Positions 1 through 9,363 of a DNA stretch of 64,000 nt are shown here, in pieces; position 1 is the stretch's first letter; each line of letters begins with the position of its first letter. Origin of the DNA: CAIWHR01 sp963717695 (lineage in GTDB: Bacteria > Pseudomonadota > Gammaproteobacteria > Burkholderiales > Casimicrobiaceae); the NCBI GenBank assembly GCA_963717695.1, contig CAVQWR010000001.1, positions 558,001 to 622,000 on the forward strand, in the 5' to 3' direction. The notes under the pieces were generated by a model that searched no databases, had not been told where the DNA came from, and saw only the letters and a program-made list of their open reading frames with translations. Both the position numbers and the translations under genes were made by a program.

Positions 1-182
1 GCGTCTTTGTCAACCTTGTACTGCGCGTCGGCGTTCCTGATCGCCACGTCGTACGCGTCCTTCGTGATCGGGACCACAGGCGCCGCGGGTCTTGCCGCGG
101 TCACGTGCGTGTCCTTTTGCGTGGCACAACCTGCGAGACCCAATCCGGCCATTACAAACAGCGCAACCATCAATTTGGACAT
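1..182 (-). CDS. Putative lipoprotein, N-terminal part (runs off the window)
   Basis: The reading frame starts with ATG at 182 and continues past the left edge, giving about 60 residues. The N-terminus is a lipoprotein signal: MSKLMVALFVMAGLGLAGC, with a hydrophobic core and an LAGC lipobox, so Cys19 would be lipidated. A polar segment follows (TQKDTHVTAARPAAPVV). A purine-rich ribosome binding site (AGGAA) sits about 6 bases upstream. The function is not recognisable from this fragment; it is probably a small periplasm-facing envelope protein. It is divergent from the hemolysin III-like gene. Confidence 0.72.
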   Translation of the reverse strand, partial: MSKLMVALFVMAGLGLAGCATQKDTHVTAARPAAPVVPITKDAYDVAIRNADAQYKVDKD

Positions 183-629
183 GTGCGTTCCTATCGCTTC
201 AGGTACGTCATCGAAGGGCCCGTCACGAGCGGCAGACCCGCATTCGTCATTCGGTCATGCATGGAGGAGTCGAAAAGGGTGGCCTCCATGTTCCAACGAC
301 CGTACGCGTGACCAAGATGTCCCGTTGCACCTAGCTGATACGCCCGCCGTTCCGTCAGTTCTGTGCGCTATCGCACACGTCGCAACCGAAGGTACCGTCG
401 CCGCGCATGGCGGCGGCCCTTGGCCGCCTTTCAGTCTCCATGCTCGGGGGCGGGCGTGTGTGCGACAGCGTACTGACTCGACCCGCGGGATCGCATAGCC
501 TTAGAGGGGCAGTTTTCCGTTCGCGCGTGCTGGCGATGGAAGGAAGGGCGGCAGACCGGCTTTCTCGGTGCGGTCGTGCGGTTCCGGCATCGCGCAGCAC
601 GTCTCTTGTCGCAAAGTCGACGGAGAACA
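183..629. other. Intergenic stretch, no gene supported
   Basis: This 447-base stretch lies between the divergent lipoprotein gene and the hemolysin III-like gene. All frames that stay open across it read as low-complexity Arg/Pro/Ala-rich translations typical of antisense GC-rich DNA. I see no RNA gene and no clear terminator. It presumably holds the two outward promoters, but no convincing -35/-10 pair stands out. Confidence 0.5.
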
Positions 630-1382
630 ATGGCCTTGTCGAGCCGCAGATTGTTTGCCCATCCTGCCCCGCCGCCGCGAATCACCCGCCGGATTGAGGC
701 AAGCGCAGTGCAACTGCATCCTGATGGCCCCACGTGGGCGTCCCACAGCGACCGAGTCGATCCCGCGTACAGGGGAGAGAGATTCAACGCTGTGACTCAC
801 CTCTCGGCAGCCGTTCTGGCGCTCGTTGGAACGGTCGTGCTCATAGAGGTTGCGATATCGGATGGTGACCCCTGGAGACTGGCGAGTGTGTCGATCTACG
901 GCCTCACGCTGGTCCTTCTCTATACGACGTCAGCGCTCTACCACGGTCTTCGCGGGCGTGCCAAGGACGTTCTGCGCGAGCTGGATCATCAGAGCATCTA
1001 TCTGCTCATCGCCGGAAGCTACACGCCGTTCTGCCTCGTGACATTGCGTGGCCCGTGGGGCTGGTTGCTCCTCGGCGTCGTGTGGGGACTCGCCGTTGTC
1101 GGCGGCCTGCAGGAGCTATGGTTCGGGCGCGGCGCACGAATATTTTCGGTGGTGATCTATGTGGTGATGGGCTGGGCGGCCATGGTCACCTTGGGCCCGC
1201 TGCTGCAGGCACTGGGTCAGACCGGGTTCATCTGGGTTACGGTCGGCGGTCTCTTCTACACGATCGGAATCGTCTTCTATGCGCTCGATTCGCGGGTTTC
1301 CTATGCGCACGGCATCTGGCATCTCTTCGTGATCGCGGGAAGTGCGACGCACTACTTCGCGATTCTGAATTACGTGCTCTGA
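630..1382 (+). CDS. Hemolysin III family (YqfA/PAQR-like) membrane protein
   Basis: A 250-residue multi-pass inner-membrane protein of the hemolysin III family (PF03006, related to PAQR receptors). The family signatures are in order: ERFNAVTHL near residue 50, SALYHGL near 100, DHQSIYLLIAGSYTP, and C-terminal HGIWHLFVIAGSATHY. Conserved Ser/Asp/His residues in these motifs form the metal site of PAQR proteins. I chose the ATG at 630 because GGAG lies just upstream; a GTG at 576 would add 18 Arg-rich residues. Bacterial members have no firmly established activity despite the name; lipid or membrane homeostasis is the usual suggestion. It precedes an efflux operon on the same strand. Confidence 0.85.
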   Translation: MALSSRRLFAHPAPPPRITRRIEASAVQLHPDGPTWASHSDRVDPAYRGERFNAVTHLSAAVLALVGTVVLIEVAISDGDPWRLASVSIYGLTLVLLYTTSALYHGLRGRAKDVLRELDHQSIYLLIAGSYTPFCLVTLRGPWGWLLLGVVWGLAVVGGLQELWFGRGARIFSVVIYVVMGWAAMVTLGPLLQALGQTGFIWVTVGGLFYTIGIVFYALDSRVSYAHGIWHLFVIAGSATHYFAILNYVL

Positions 1383-1392
1383 TTGGCCGCAT

Positions 1393-2958
1393 ATGAAGAG
1401 CCGCTCTCACAACTGTCCTGAAAATCGATGGCATTCGCGGCATCAGCACCATCCCGCCGGGGCGGCTTCCCTTTCCCGGCCGGTCGTGAAATCGCGATGG
1501 CCCCGCACGGTGCGGCATGTCAGCTTTCTGGCCGCAGCGTTCGCATTGACGGGATGCGGGTCACTGCTCCTCACACCCAGCACGGACTTTTCCGATGTGG
1601 CGGTGCCGGTAGCATGGAGCAACGGAACGGCCGCTCCTTCCCCGACGGCGCTCGCGCAATGGTGGCAGCGATTCAACGACTCGCAGCTCACCACACTGGT
1701 GACGCAGGCGCTGCAGGCGAACAACGACGTGCGCACCGCACAGGCCGCATTACGGCAGTCGCGGGCGCAGCGCGATGTTGCCGGAGCCGGCCTGCTGCCA
1801 ACGGTCAACGCCGCTGCGTCGGCGCAGCGCAGCAAGGCCGGTGACAACAACCCCGTGAATTCGTATCAGGCAGGATTCGATGCGGGGTGGGAGCCGGATG
1901 TCTTCGGTGGTATCGCGAGCGGCGTCGCAGCGGCCGATGCCGATACCCGGGCCTCGACCGCGTCGCTCGCCAGCATCCAGGTCTCAATCGCCGCCGAAGT
2001 CGCCGTAACGTACATGGATCTGTGCGCGCTCGAGCTTCGCCTTGCGATCGCGCGCGACAACCTCGCGAGCCAGGAAGAGACGCTGCAGATCGCCGAGTGG
2101 CGCACCCAGGCTGGGTTGACGACCTCGCTCGACGTGGAACAGGCGCGCACATCGACCGAGCTGACGCGGGCGCAGATTCCTGCGCTTGCCGCGAGCATCG
2201 CGCAAACCCGTAGCAGCCTCGCCATCCTGACGGGCGCGACGCCGGAGGCGATGCAGTCTTCGTTGCGGATTCCAGCCGCGCTGCCGACCGCGGACGACGA
2301 TCTGGCGTTGGCCTTTCCGGCGGAAACGCTGCGTCAGCGACCGGATGTGCGCCAGGCGGAGCAGAACGTCATCGCTGCCGCGGCGCGCGTGTCGCAGGCC
2401 GACGCCGCACATTATCCGACGTTCCGCTTGAACGGCACGCTGGGCTTGAGCGCCCTCACCCTCGGCGGACTCAGCGGCGGCAGCGCACTGGTGGCCGCGT
2501 TGCTTGGCGCGGTCTCGGTGCCGATCTATGCCGGCGGTGCAATCACTGCACAGGTCCGCGCGCAGGAGGCGGCGCTTGACCAGGCACGCATCGCCTACGA
2601 GGTGGTGGTGCTGGGTGCATTGAAGGAAGTCGAGGATGCGCTCGTTTCGCTGTCCACCTCGCGCGAGCGGCTGGCAACTCTGCGCCGCGCCGCTGACGCC
2701 GCCCGAAATGCGTCGCTGCTAGCAAGGTATCGCTACAACAGCGGCCTGATTGACTTCCAGTCCGTGTTGCAGACCCAGGTGACGCTGCTTTCGGTCGAGG
2801 ACAGTGTGGCCAATGCGCAGGCCGACATTGGCGTCGCCCACGTCCATCTGTACAAGGCACTGGGCGGGGGATGGCAGCCCGAGTCCGCGGTAATGGCGTC
2901 ACCCGATGTCCAAAGCGCCATCACTAGACCGACCACGCCGATGAAGGCAATCTCATGA
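1393..2958 (+). CDS. Outer-membrane efflux lipoprotein, NodT/TolC family
   Basis: Outer-membrane channel of a tripartite efflux pump (NodT-type OEP lipoprotein with two PF02321 repeats). After an Arg-rich leader comes a lipoprotein signal with lipobox ALTGC, then the typical opening with VPVAW and QWWQRFNDSQL. Two alpha-hairpin repeats follow, including LRQSRAQRDVAGAGLLPTV and ETLRQRPDVRQAEQNVIAA. The frame is open from ATG 1393, but a GTG at 1486 would leave a more usual short basic n-region before the signal core and may be the true start. The stop overlaps the next ATG (ATGA), so it is translationally coupled to the adaptor gene. Together with the next two genes it would span the envelope. 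Confidence 0.88.
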   Translation: MKSRSHNCPENRWHSRHQHHPAGAASLSRPVVKSRWPRTVRHVSFLAAAFALTGCGSLLLTPSTDFSDVAVPVAWSNGTAAPSPTALAQWWQRFNDSQLTTLVTQALQANNDVRTAQAALRQSRAQRDVAGAGLLPTVNAAASAQRSKAGDNNPVNSYQAGFDAGWEPDVFGGIASGVAAADADTRASTASLASIQVSIAAEVAVTYMDLCALELRLAIARDNLASQEETLQIAEWRTQAGLTTSLDVEQARTSTELTRAQIPALAASIAQTRSSLAILTGATPEAMQSSLRIPAALPTADDDLALAFPAETLRQRPDVRQAEQNVIAAAARVSQADAAHYPTFRLNGTLGLSALTLGGLSGGSALVAALLGAVSVPIYAGGAITAQVRAQEAALDQARIAYEVVVLGALKEVEDALVSLSTSRERLATLRRAADAARNASLLARYRYNSGLIDFQSVLQTQVTLLSVEDSVANAQADIGVAHVHLYKALGGGWQPESAVMASPDVQSAITRPTTPMKAIS

Positions 2959-4277
2959 ACGCATCCGAGGCTTCTCCTGTGCCCGCCCAACGGCCGGCGG
3001 CAGCACCGGCGCCCGACGATATCGCCGCTCCCGCCCGCGTATGGCGTCGCCCATCGATATGGATCGCCGCCGGCCTGGTGTTGCTCGTGATCGCCGGCGT
3101 CTGGATATGGCGGTCGCGGCAAGACGCCGCTGCCGCGCCGAGCTATGTCACCGAAGCCGTCACGCGCGGCAATTTGAGCATCACCGTCACTGCCAATGGC
3201 ACGCTTCAGCCCACCCTTACTGTCAATATCGGAAGCGAACTGTCGGGCACCGTGACCCGCGTTCTGGTCGATGTCAACGATCGGATCAAGAAGGGGCAGG
3301 TCCTCGTGGAGCTCGATACGGCAAAATTTGGCGATCAGGTTTCGCGTTCCCGCGCGACGGTGGCATCGGCCACAGCGAAGGTGGCGCAGACCGTAGCCAC
3401 CGTCAAGGAAATGGAGAGCAATCTTGCGCGCCTCAATGAGGTGGCGCGCCTGTCCGGAGGCAAGGTCCCGTCGAAGTCCGAACTCGACGCGGCGCAGGCG
3501 TCGTACGAGCGCGCACAGGCGGACGAGGCGGCGGCGCGGGCGGCCGTGGTGGATGCCAGGGCGGCGTTGTCGACAGACGAGACCAATCTGTCGAAGGCGT
3601 CGATACGATCGCCGATCGACGGCATTCTGCTGACGCGCGCCGTGGATCCCGGCAACGCCGTCGCCGCGTCGCTGCAGGCTGTGACGCTGTTCACAATCGC
3701 CGAAGACCTGGCCAAGATGAGGCTGCAGGTCAACGTCGACGAAGCCGACGTGGGCCTGGTCCAGCCGGGACAGGACGCCTCATTCACGGTCGACGCCTAT
3801 CCAACGCGCAAGTACCCGGCAAAGGTCACGCGCGTCGCCTTCGGCTCGACGATCACCGACAACGTAGTCACCTACCTCACGTACCTCCAGGTCGAGAATT
3901 CCGACCTGTCGCTGCGCCCTGGCATGACGGCCACCGCGACGATCCGCGCGGCCGAGCGCCGCGATGTGCTGCTCGTGCCCAACACCGCGTTGCGCTTCAC
4001 CCCATCGGACGCCGGTGCCGTCACCGCGGGGGCGGCCAAGGGCGGCGGCATCGTGAGCAGTCTGATACCGCGCGGGCCCGCGAGGGCACCCAGGGCGGCA
4101 ACGGCGGCGACGGGCAGCTCGGCTGCTCGCCGGGTTTGGGTGTTGCGCGACGGCCAACCCGTGGCCGTCGCCATCCAGCCCGGGGTCAGCGACGGCCGGA
4201 TGACCGAAGTCACCTCCGCCGAGCTGCAGCCCGGCATGCTGGTCATCACCGATCAGCGCACCGCGGCGGGGTCGTGA
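2955..4277 (+). CDS. macA: MacA-like periplasmic adaptor (HlyD/RND membrane fusion protein)
   Basis: A 440-residue membrane fusion protein. It has one N-terminal transmembrane anchor (about residues 34-54, SIWIAAGLVLLVIAGVWIW). Next comes a lipoyl/barrel-sandwich half (ELSGTVTRVLVDVNDRIKKG), an Ala-rich coiled-coil hairpin (about residues 120-210), the returning lipoyl half (IRSPIDGILLTRAVDPG), and beta-barrel and membrane-proximal domains. A Gly/Ala/Pro-rich insertion interrupts the C-terminal part (about residues 355-395). It would dock the outer-membrane channel to the ABC permease. The start overlaps the upstream stop and the stop overlaps the macB ATG, so the three genes form a tight operon. 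Confidence 0.88.
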   Translation: MNASEASPVPAQRPAAAPAPDDIAAPARVWRRPSIWIAAGLVLLVIAGVWIWRSRQDAAAAPSYVTEAVTRGNLSITVTANGTLQPTLTVNIGSELSGTVTRVLVDVNDRIKKGQVLVELDTAKFGDQVSRSRATVASATAKVAQTVATVKEMESNLARLNEVARLSGGKVPSKSELDAAQASYERAQADEAAARAAVVDARAALSTDETNLSKASIRSPIDGILLTRAVDPGNAVAASLQAVTLFTIAEDLAKMRLQVNVDEADVGLVQPGQDASFTVDAYPTRKYPAKVTRVAFGSTITDNVVTYLTYLQVENSDLSLRPGMTATATIRAAERRDVLLVPNTALRFTPSDAGAVTAGAAKGGGIVSSLIPRGPARAPRAATAATGSSAARRVWVLRDGQPVAVAIQPGVSDGRMTEVTSAELQPGMLVITDQRTAAGS

Positions 4278-6307
4278 TGGAGTTGCCGCCACGTGATTCC
4301 GAAGGCGGCGACACCGGCGGAAGGATGCCGGTCGCAGACGTTGATATGCGGGCGGCGGCGGGTGATTCGACACTGATCCGGTTGCGCGGCGTCACGCGCC
4401 TGTATGGCCAGGGCCAGGCCGCGCTGTACGCGCTGAACGGCGTCGATCTCGATGTCGCCGAGGGCGAGTTCGTGGCGGTGATGGGCCCGAGCGGATCGGG
4501 CAAATCGACGGTCATGAATATTCTGGGCTGCCTCGATACGCCGACGGGAGGCGAATACGTATTCCACGGCATTCATGTCGAAACCCTCTCCCGCGACCAG
4601 CGGGCGCGTTTGCGCCGAAAATACATCGGGTTCGTCTTTCAGGGCTTCAACCTGCTCGCCCGCACGTCCGCGCAGGAAAACGTCGAGCTTCCGCTGATAT
4701 ACCGGGGTGAGAGCGGTACGGCGCGGCATCGGTTGGCCCGCGAAGCGTTGGCGTCGGTGGGTCTCGCGGGATGGGAGAGCCATACCCCCGGTGAATTGTC
4801 GGGAGGGCAGCAGCAGCGCGTGGCCATCGCCCGGGCCATCGTCACCTCGCCGGCGGTTCTGCTCGCCGACGAGCCCACGGGCAATCTCGATTCGGCGCGC
4901 AGCAGGGAAGTGATGGAATTGCTGGTCCAGCTCAATGCCCGGTCGGGCATCACGATCATCATGGTCACGCATGATGCGAACATGGCCGCATATGCCCACC
5001 GGGTGATTCATTTCGTCGATGGCCGCATTCGCGGCGACGTGCTCAATCCCGCGCGCGACTCGGCCGCGATCGCGCTCGGACAAGCGGAAATCCGCCTGAT
5101 GCTGCTAAGCACGATCCTGCTGGCGCTGCGTGAAATTCGCCGCAACCTGCTGCGTTCGTTCCTGACGATCCTCGGGATCGTCATAGGCGTCGGCGCCGTC
5201 ATCACGATGGTGACGCTGGGCAACGGCGCAACTCAGGCGGTCAAGGATCAGATTTCCAGCCTGGGCAGCAATCTGCTGATGGTGCGTCCCGGGCAGCGCC
5301 TGGGGCCGGGCAGTCCGACCGCTGGCGCCCCGCCGTTCAAGGAAAGCGATGCAGAGGCGATCATGGCGCAGATCGGCGGCATCAAGGCCGTGGCTCCCGA
5401 GCTGCACGTGGGGGTGACCGTCATCGGCAACGGACGCAACTGGTCGACCAGCGTCACCGGCTCGACCAATGCGTATTTCCAGACGAACAACTGGCAGCTC
5501 GCATCGGGCCGCACCTTCGAAGACGCCGAGGAAAGAGCCGGCGCAGCAGTCTGCCTGATCGGCGAGACAGTGCGGCGCGAGCTGTTCGGCAGCACTGCCG
5601 CGCTTGGCGAGCAACTGCGGGTCAAGCAGTTTTCTTGCGAGATCATCGGCGTGCTCGCGGCCAAGGGGCGAGCGGCGATGGGAAACGACCAGGACGACAT
5701 CGTGCTCCTGCCGCTGCACACGGTGCAGCGGCGCGTCGCGGGAAATCAGCGCGTGTCCACGCTGCTCGTATCGATGAACGACGACAGCGACAGCGAGCGC
5801 GTGATGAAAGGTGTGACGCAGCTTCTGCGCGAGCGGCGCAAGCTCTCGTCCGAGGACGAGGACAACTTCAACGTGCTCGACACCAAGCAGATTGCGGAGA
5901 CCTTGTCCGGCACCACGAAGGTCATGACCACCCTGCTGGGTGCGGTAGCCGCAGTGAGCCTCCTCGTTGGCGGCATCGGGATCATGAACATCATGCTGGT
6001 CAGCGTCACCGAGCGTACCCGGGAAATCGGATTGCGCCTCGCGATCGGTGCGCTCGAGCGCGAGGTCCTTCTGCAGTTCCTGATCGAGGCCGTTACCCTC
6101 TCCATGCTCGGCGGCATCATAGGCATCGTCCTCTCCGCCGCGGCGTCGGTTGTTCTGGCGGACGTGATGGGAGTGCCTTTTCTGTTCAATCCCTGGATCA
6201 ACGTTCTGTCATTTGTGTTTTCCGCATTCATTGGTGTGGTTTTCGGCTATTTTCCGGCGCGGCGTGCAGCCCAGCTCGATCCCATCGATGCGTTGCGCCA
6301 CGAGTGA
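4277..6307 (+). CDS. macB: MacB-like ABC exporter, fused ATPase and permease
   Basis: A 676-residue protein with an ABC ATPase followed by a MacB/FtsX-type permease in one chain, as in MacB (about 650 residues). Walker A GPSGSGKS is at residues 70-77, with signature LSGGQQQR and Walker B VLLADEPTGNLDS. The permease half has a first helix (RRNLLRSFLTILGIVIGVG), a large periplasmic domain and three C-terminal helices including GGIGIMNIMLVSVTERTREIG. The ATG at 4277 overlaps the macA stop. The substrate cannot be read from sequence; characterised MacB proteins export macrolides, peptides or lipopeptides. Confidence 0.9.
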   Translation: MELPPRDSEGGDTGGRMPVADVDMRAAAGDSTLIRLRGVTRLYGQGQAALYALNGVDLDVAEGEFVAVMGPSGSGKSTVMNILGCLDTPTGGEYVFHGIHVETLSRDQRARLRRKYIGFVFQGFNLLARTSAQENVELPLIYRGESGTARHRLAREALASVGLAGWESHTPGELSGGQQQRVAIARAIVTSPAVLLADEPTGNLDSARSREVMELLVQLNARSGITIIMVTHDANMAAYAHRVIHFVDGRIRGDVLNPARDSAAIALGQAEIRLMLLSTILLALREIRRNLLRSFLTILGIVIGVGAVITMVTLGNGATQAVKDQISSLGSNLLMVRPGQRLGPGSPTAGAPPFKESDAEAIMAQIGGIKAVAPELHVGVTVIGNGRNWSTSVTGSTNAYFQTNNWQLASGRTFEDAEERAGAAVCLIGETVRRELFGSTAALGEQLRVKQFSCEIIGVLAAKGRAAMGNDQDDIVLLPLHTVQRRVAGNQRVSTLLVSMNDDSDSERVMKGVTQLLRERRKLSSEDEDNFNVLDTKQIAETLSGTTKVMTTLLGAVAAVSLLVGGIGIMNIMLVSVTERTREIGLRLAIGALEREVLLQFLIEAVTLSMLGGIIGIVLSAAASVVLADVMGVPFLFNPWINVLSFVFSAFIGVVFGYFPARRAAQLDPIDALRHE

Positions 6308-6330
6308 AACGGATGCGATACAGACCCTGA

Positions 6331-6353
6331 TCCGGTCCTACCGGACCGCTTTT
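6331..6353 (+). terminator. Likely rho-independent terminator after macB
   Basis: CGGTCC and GGACCG form a 6-bp stem around a TACC loop, and CTTTTG follows directly. It lies 25 bases after the macB stop and before the P-type ATPase. The stem is short, so it may be weak. Confidence 0.5.
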
Positions 6354-6387
6354 GAATGGGCTTGGCCCACGTTTGCCCACCAGTGAG

Positions 6388-9015
6388 ATGCATACCAATG
6401 ACCGCGGTTCGCGTCGGCACCCAGCAAACGTAGCCGGCGGGAACATTGCGCCTGATTCTGCCCGCCTATTGGAACAGGCGTGCTCCGATACCACCGCAGT
6501 CCTGAACGAGCTTAGATCGCAACTCGGCGGTTTGAGCGAGGCGGAAGCCGGTTCTCGCCTGAAGCAGATCGGCCCCAACGAGATTGCCAGGCAGAAGCGT
6601 CAATCGGCGCTGATGCGGCTCCTGGCAAACATCAGGAATCCGTTGGTCCTTCTGCTCCTGACGCTGGGCGCACTTTCCTATCTTACCGGCGACCTGCGTG
6701 CGACAGTCGTCATCTTCGTGATGGTGGTTCTTGGCGTCGTGCTCCGCTTCTTCCAGGAGATGAGGGCGGATGACGCGGCCGCGAAGCTCCAGGCGATGGT
6801 CAGCAACACGGCGACGCTGGTGCGCGATGGAAAGGAAAGGGAAGTCTCGCTCGAGATGTTGGTCCCCGGAGATGTCATTCGACTGGCAGCGGGTGACATG
6901 GTGCCGGCTGATGTACGCGTGCTTTCGGCCAAAGACCTGTTCCTGAATCAGTCGGCCCTCACCGGCGAAGCCCTGCCCGTAGAGAGGAAGGCCATCCCGG
7001 CATCGGCCGACATTGAGAGCCCGCTGGAACTTCCCAATATCTGCCTCTTGGGCTCCAACGTTGAGAGCGGAGCAGCAACGGCCGTGGTGATCCACACCGG
7101 GGACCGGACGTACTTCGGTTCGCTGGCCGCCAGCATCGTCGGGCAGCGCCAGCTGACCAGCTTCGACAAGGGCATCAACAAGTTCACGTGGCTGATGATC
7201 TGCTTCATCGTCGTGATGGTTCCAGCCGTGTTCCTCATCAACGGGCTGAGCAAGCACAACTGGATGGAAGCGTTTCTGTTTGCCATGGCGGTGGCAGTCG
7301 GACTGACCCCTGAGATGCTGCCCATGATCGTGACCGTCAACCTTTCCAAGGGTGCCCTTGCAATGGCACGCAAAAAGGTGATTGTCAAACGCCTGAATGC
7401 GATCCAGAACTTCGGGGCGATGGACGTGCTTTGCACCGACAAGACCGGCACGCTCACCCAGGGAAAAATCGTCCTCGAGAAGCATCTGGACGTGTATGGC
7501 GATCCCAGCGAGAGGGTGCTGCACTACGGTTACCTGAACAGCTACCACCATACCGGATTGAAGAATCTGCTCGACGAGGCGATCCTCGACCACGAGGAAC
7601 TGGAAGAACGCCTGAAGGCGAATGAGCAGTACCGCAAGATCGACGAGATTCCGTTCGACTTCGTACGACGCCGGATGTCGGTGGTGGTGGAAGACAAATC
7701 CGGGCTGAACACGCTGATCTGTAAAGGTGCGGTGGAGGAAGTGATGCGCCAGTGCACCCGAGTGGAAGTCAAAGGGGAGATCATCGAAGTCTTGCCGGAA
7801 CACGACGCCAAACGCCGGCAGTTGGCGGACGATCTCAATGGCCAGGGCTTCCGGGTAATTGCCCTGGCCTACAAGCAAATGCCGGGTGCCTCAGACGAGC
7901 CTGTCTACTCTGTCAAGGATGAGTCCGACCTGATACTGCTGGGTTTCCTGGCGTTTCTCGACCCACCGAAGGACACCGCTGTAGAGGCCCTCAAGCGGCT
8001 TCACAATCTGAGCGTAGATGTCAAGGTCCTGACTGGCGACAATGAGATTGTCACCGCCTACATCTGCAAGGAGGTGGGCATGCCGGTGGAGCAACTCTTG
8101 CTCGGTTCGCAGATCGAGGCGATGAGCGAGATCGATTTGGCCGAAGCCGCCACCGCGACCAGCGTTTTTGCCAGGCTGGCGCCAGCTCACAAGGAACGCA
8201 TCATTCGTGCGCTGCAGAGCAAAGGCCATGTGTTGGGGTTTCTGGGCGATGGCATCAATGACGCCCCGGCTCTGAAGGCTGCGGATGTGGGCATTTCGGT
8301 GGACAGTGCGGTGGACATCGCCAAGGAGTCATCCGATATCATTCTTCTGGAAAACAGCCTGCTGGTGCTGGAACAGGGTGTGCTGGAAGGCCGGCGGGTA
8401 TTTGGCAACATCGTCAAGTACATCAAGATGGCTGCCAGTTCGAACTTCGGCAACATGTTCAGTGTCGTGGGGGCCAGCGCCTTTCTGCCGTTCCTGCCCA
8501 TGCTGCCGATCCAGGTACTCATCAACAACCTCCTTTACGACTTTTCGCAAACCACGATTCCCACCGATGTCGTGGATTCGGAGTGGCTGATCAAACCACG
8601 CCAATGGACGATAGACAAGATCCTGCGTTTCATCTTGTTCATCGGACCGATCAGCTCGATCTTCGATTACCTGACGTTCTTCATGATGCTGTACATTTTC
8701 AACTGCTGGAGCGACCCGGTTCTGTTCCATACGGGGTGGTTTGTGGAATCGCTGTTCACCCAGACTTTGATCATCCATGTCATTCGCACCAACAAGATTC
8801 CATTCATTCAAAGCCGGGCCAGTTGGCCGCTCATCCTCACTTCGCTGATCATCATCGCAGTCGGCGCGTGGCTGACGGTTTCGCCCCTCGCGGAAACGCT
8901 TGGGTTCGTCCCGCTTCCGCCGCTGTATTGGCGATACCTGGCCCTGATGCTGCTGGGCTACGCGATTCTGACGCAGCTGGTGAAGACCTGGTTTATCCGC
9001 AGGTTTGGCGAATGA
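6388..9015 (+). CDS. mgtA: MgtA/MgtB-type P-type cation (Mg2+) ATPase
   Basis: An 875-residue P-type ATPase of the P3B, magnesium-importing class. The phosphorylation motif CTDKTGTLTQGK places the aspartyl-phosphate at about Asp351. LTGEALPVE is the actuator loop; VLTGDNE and GFLGDGINDAPAL are the hinge and Mg-binding motifs. Membrane helices lie around residues 70-120, 260-320 and in the C-terminal third (INNLLYDFSQ is typical of MgtA). I took the ATG at 6388; a TTG at 6352 is also in frame but overlaps the terminator. No MgtA leader structure is obvious. Mg2+ specificity is assigned by family only. Confidence 0.88.
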   Translation: MHTNDRGSRRHPANVAGGNIAPDSARLLEQACSDTTAVLNELRSQLGGLSEAEAGSRLKQIGPNEIARQKRQSALMRLLANIRNPLVLLLLTLGALSYLTGDLRATVVIFVMVVLGVVLRFFQEMRADDAAAKLQAMVSNTATLVRDGKEREVSLEMLVPGDVIRLAAGDMVPADVRVLSAKDLFLNQSALTGEALPVERKAIPASADIESPLELPNICLLGSNVESGAATAVVIHTGDRTYFGSLAASIVGQRQLTSFDKGINKFTWLMICFIVVMVPAVFLINGLSKHNWMEAFLFAMAVAVGLTPEMLPMIVTVNLSKGALAMARKKVIVKRLNAIQNFGAMDVLCTDKTGTLTQGKIVLEKHLDVYGDPSERVLHYGYLNSYHHTGLKNLLDEAILDHEELEERLKANEQYRKIDEIPFDFVRRRMSVVVEDKSGLNTLICKGAVEEVMRQCTRVEVKGEIIEVLPEHDAKRRQLADDLNGQGFRVIALAYKQMPGASDEPVYSVKDESDLILLGFLAFLDPPKDTAVEALKRLHNLSVDVKVLTGDNEIVTAYICKEVGMPVEQLLLGSQIEAMSEIDLAEAATATSVFARLAPAHKERIIRALQSKGHVLGFLGDGINDAPALKAADVGISVDSAVDIAKESSDIILLENSLLVLEQGVLEGRRVFGNIVKYIKMAASSNFGNMFSVVGASAFLPFLPMLPIQVLINNLLYDFSQTTIPTDVVDSEWLIKPRQWTIDKILRFILFIGPISSIFDYLTFFMMLYIFNCWSDPVLFHTGWFVESLFTQTLIIHVIRTNKIPFIQSRASWPLILTSLIIIAVGAWLTVSPLAETLGFVPLPPLYWRYLALMLLGYAILTQLVKTWFIRRFGE

Positions 9016-9201
9016 AGGTGATGACGAGTACTGCGGGGCAATGATTCACGAAACAGCGATTGCCGGAGTGGCAAACACGACCCCAAAGGCGGGAGTCGAG
9101 GAGTTAGCCCACCAACTGGGACATCCCCGCATACCGACCCAATCGGCTGGAAACGCAGCGCCCGCGTCCTCAATCTCGGACAAAGTAGGAAATTTCAGAC
9201 G

Positions 9202-9336
9202 ATGAAAGCCGCCGCACTGACGCCGAGCCTGCTCGACCAGATCGACGCCTACTGGCGCCGCGACCTGCGGATGCCGGATTTCCATGACTACGCGGTTGAC
9301 GTTCCCTCGCCGGGCGCAATTGGGCATGAGGCATGA
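9202..9336 (+). pseudogene. Phosphoketolase remnant (internally deleted)
   Basis: A 44-codon frame whose two halves each resemble separate parts of xylulose-5-phosphate/fructose-6-phosphate phosphoketolase. LTPSLLDQIDAYWR matches the usual N-terminus. LRMPDFHDYAVDVPSPGA matches a conserved stretch from the C-terminal half of the enzyme. The roughly 400 residues between them are missing, as is everything after. The simplest reading is a large internal deletion in a former full-length gene. The match is from memory of the family and not from a search. Confidence 0.55.
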
Positions 9337-9363
9337 CCCACGACATTCAAGAGGAGTAGTTGC

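Noticed and set aside
6308..6387. Mg2+-sensing leader of mgtA
   Set aside because: The gap is about 80 bases and mostly taken by the macB terminator; no leader peptide or alternative stems are visible.
9005..9205. 66-residue frame after mgtA
   Set aside because: No ribosome site or similarity; it overlaps the mgtA stop and the phosphoketolase remnant upstream region.
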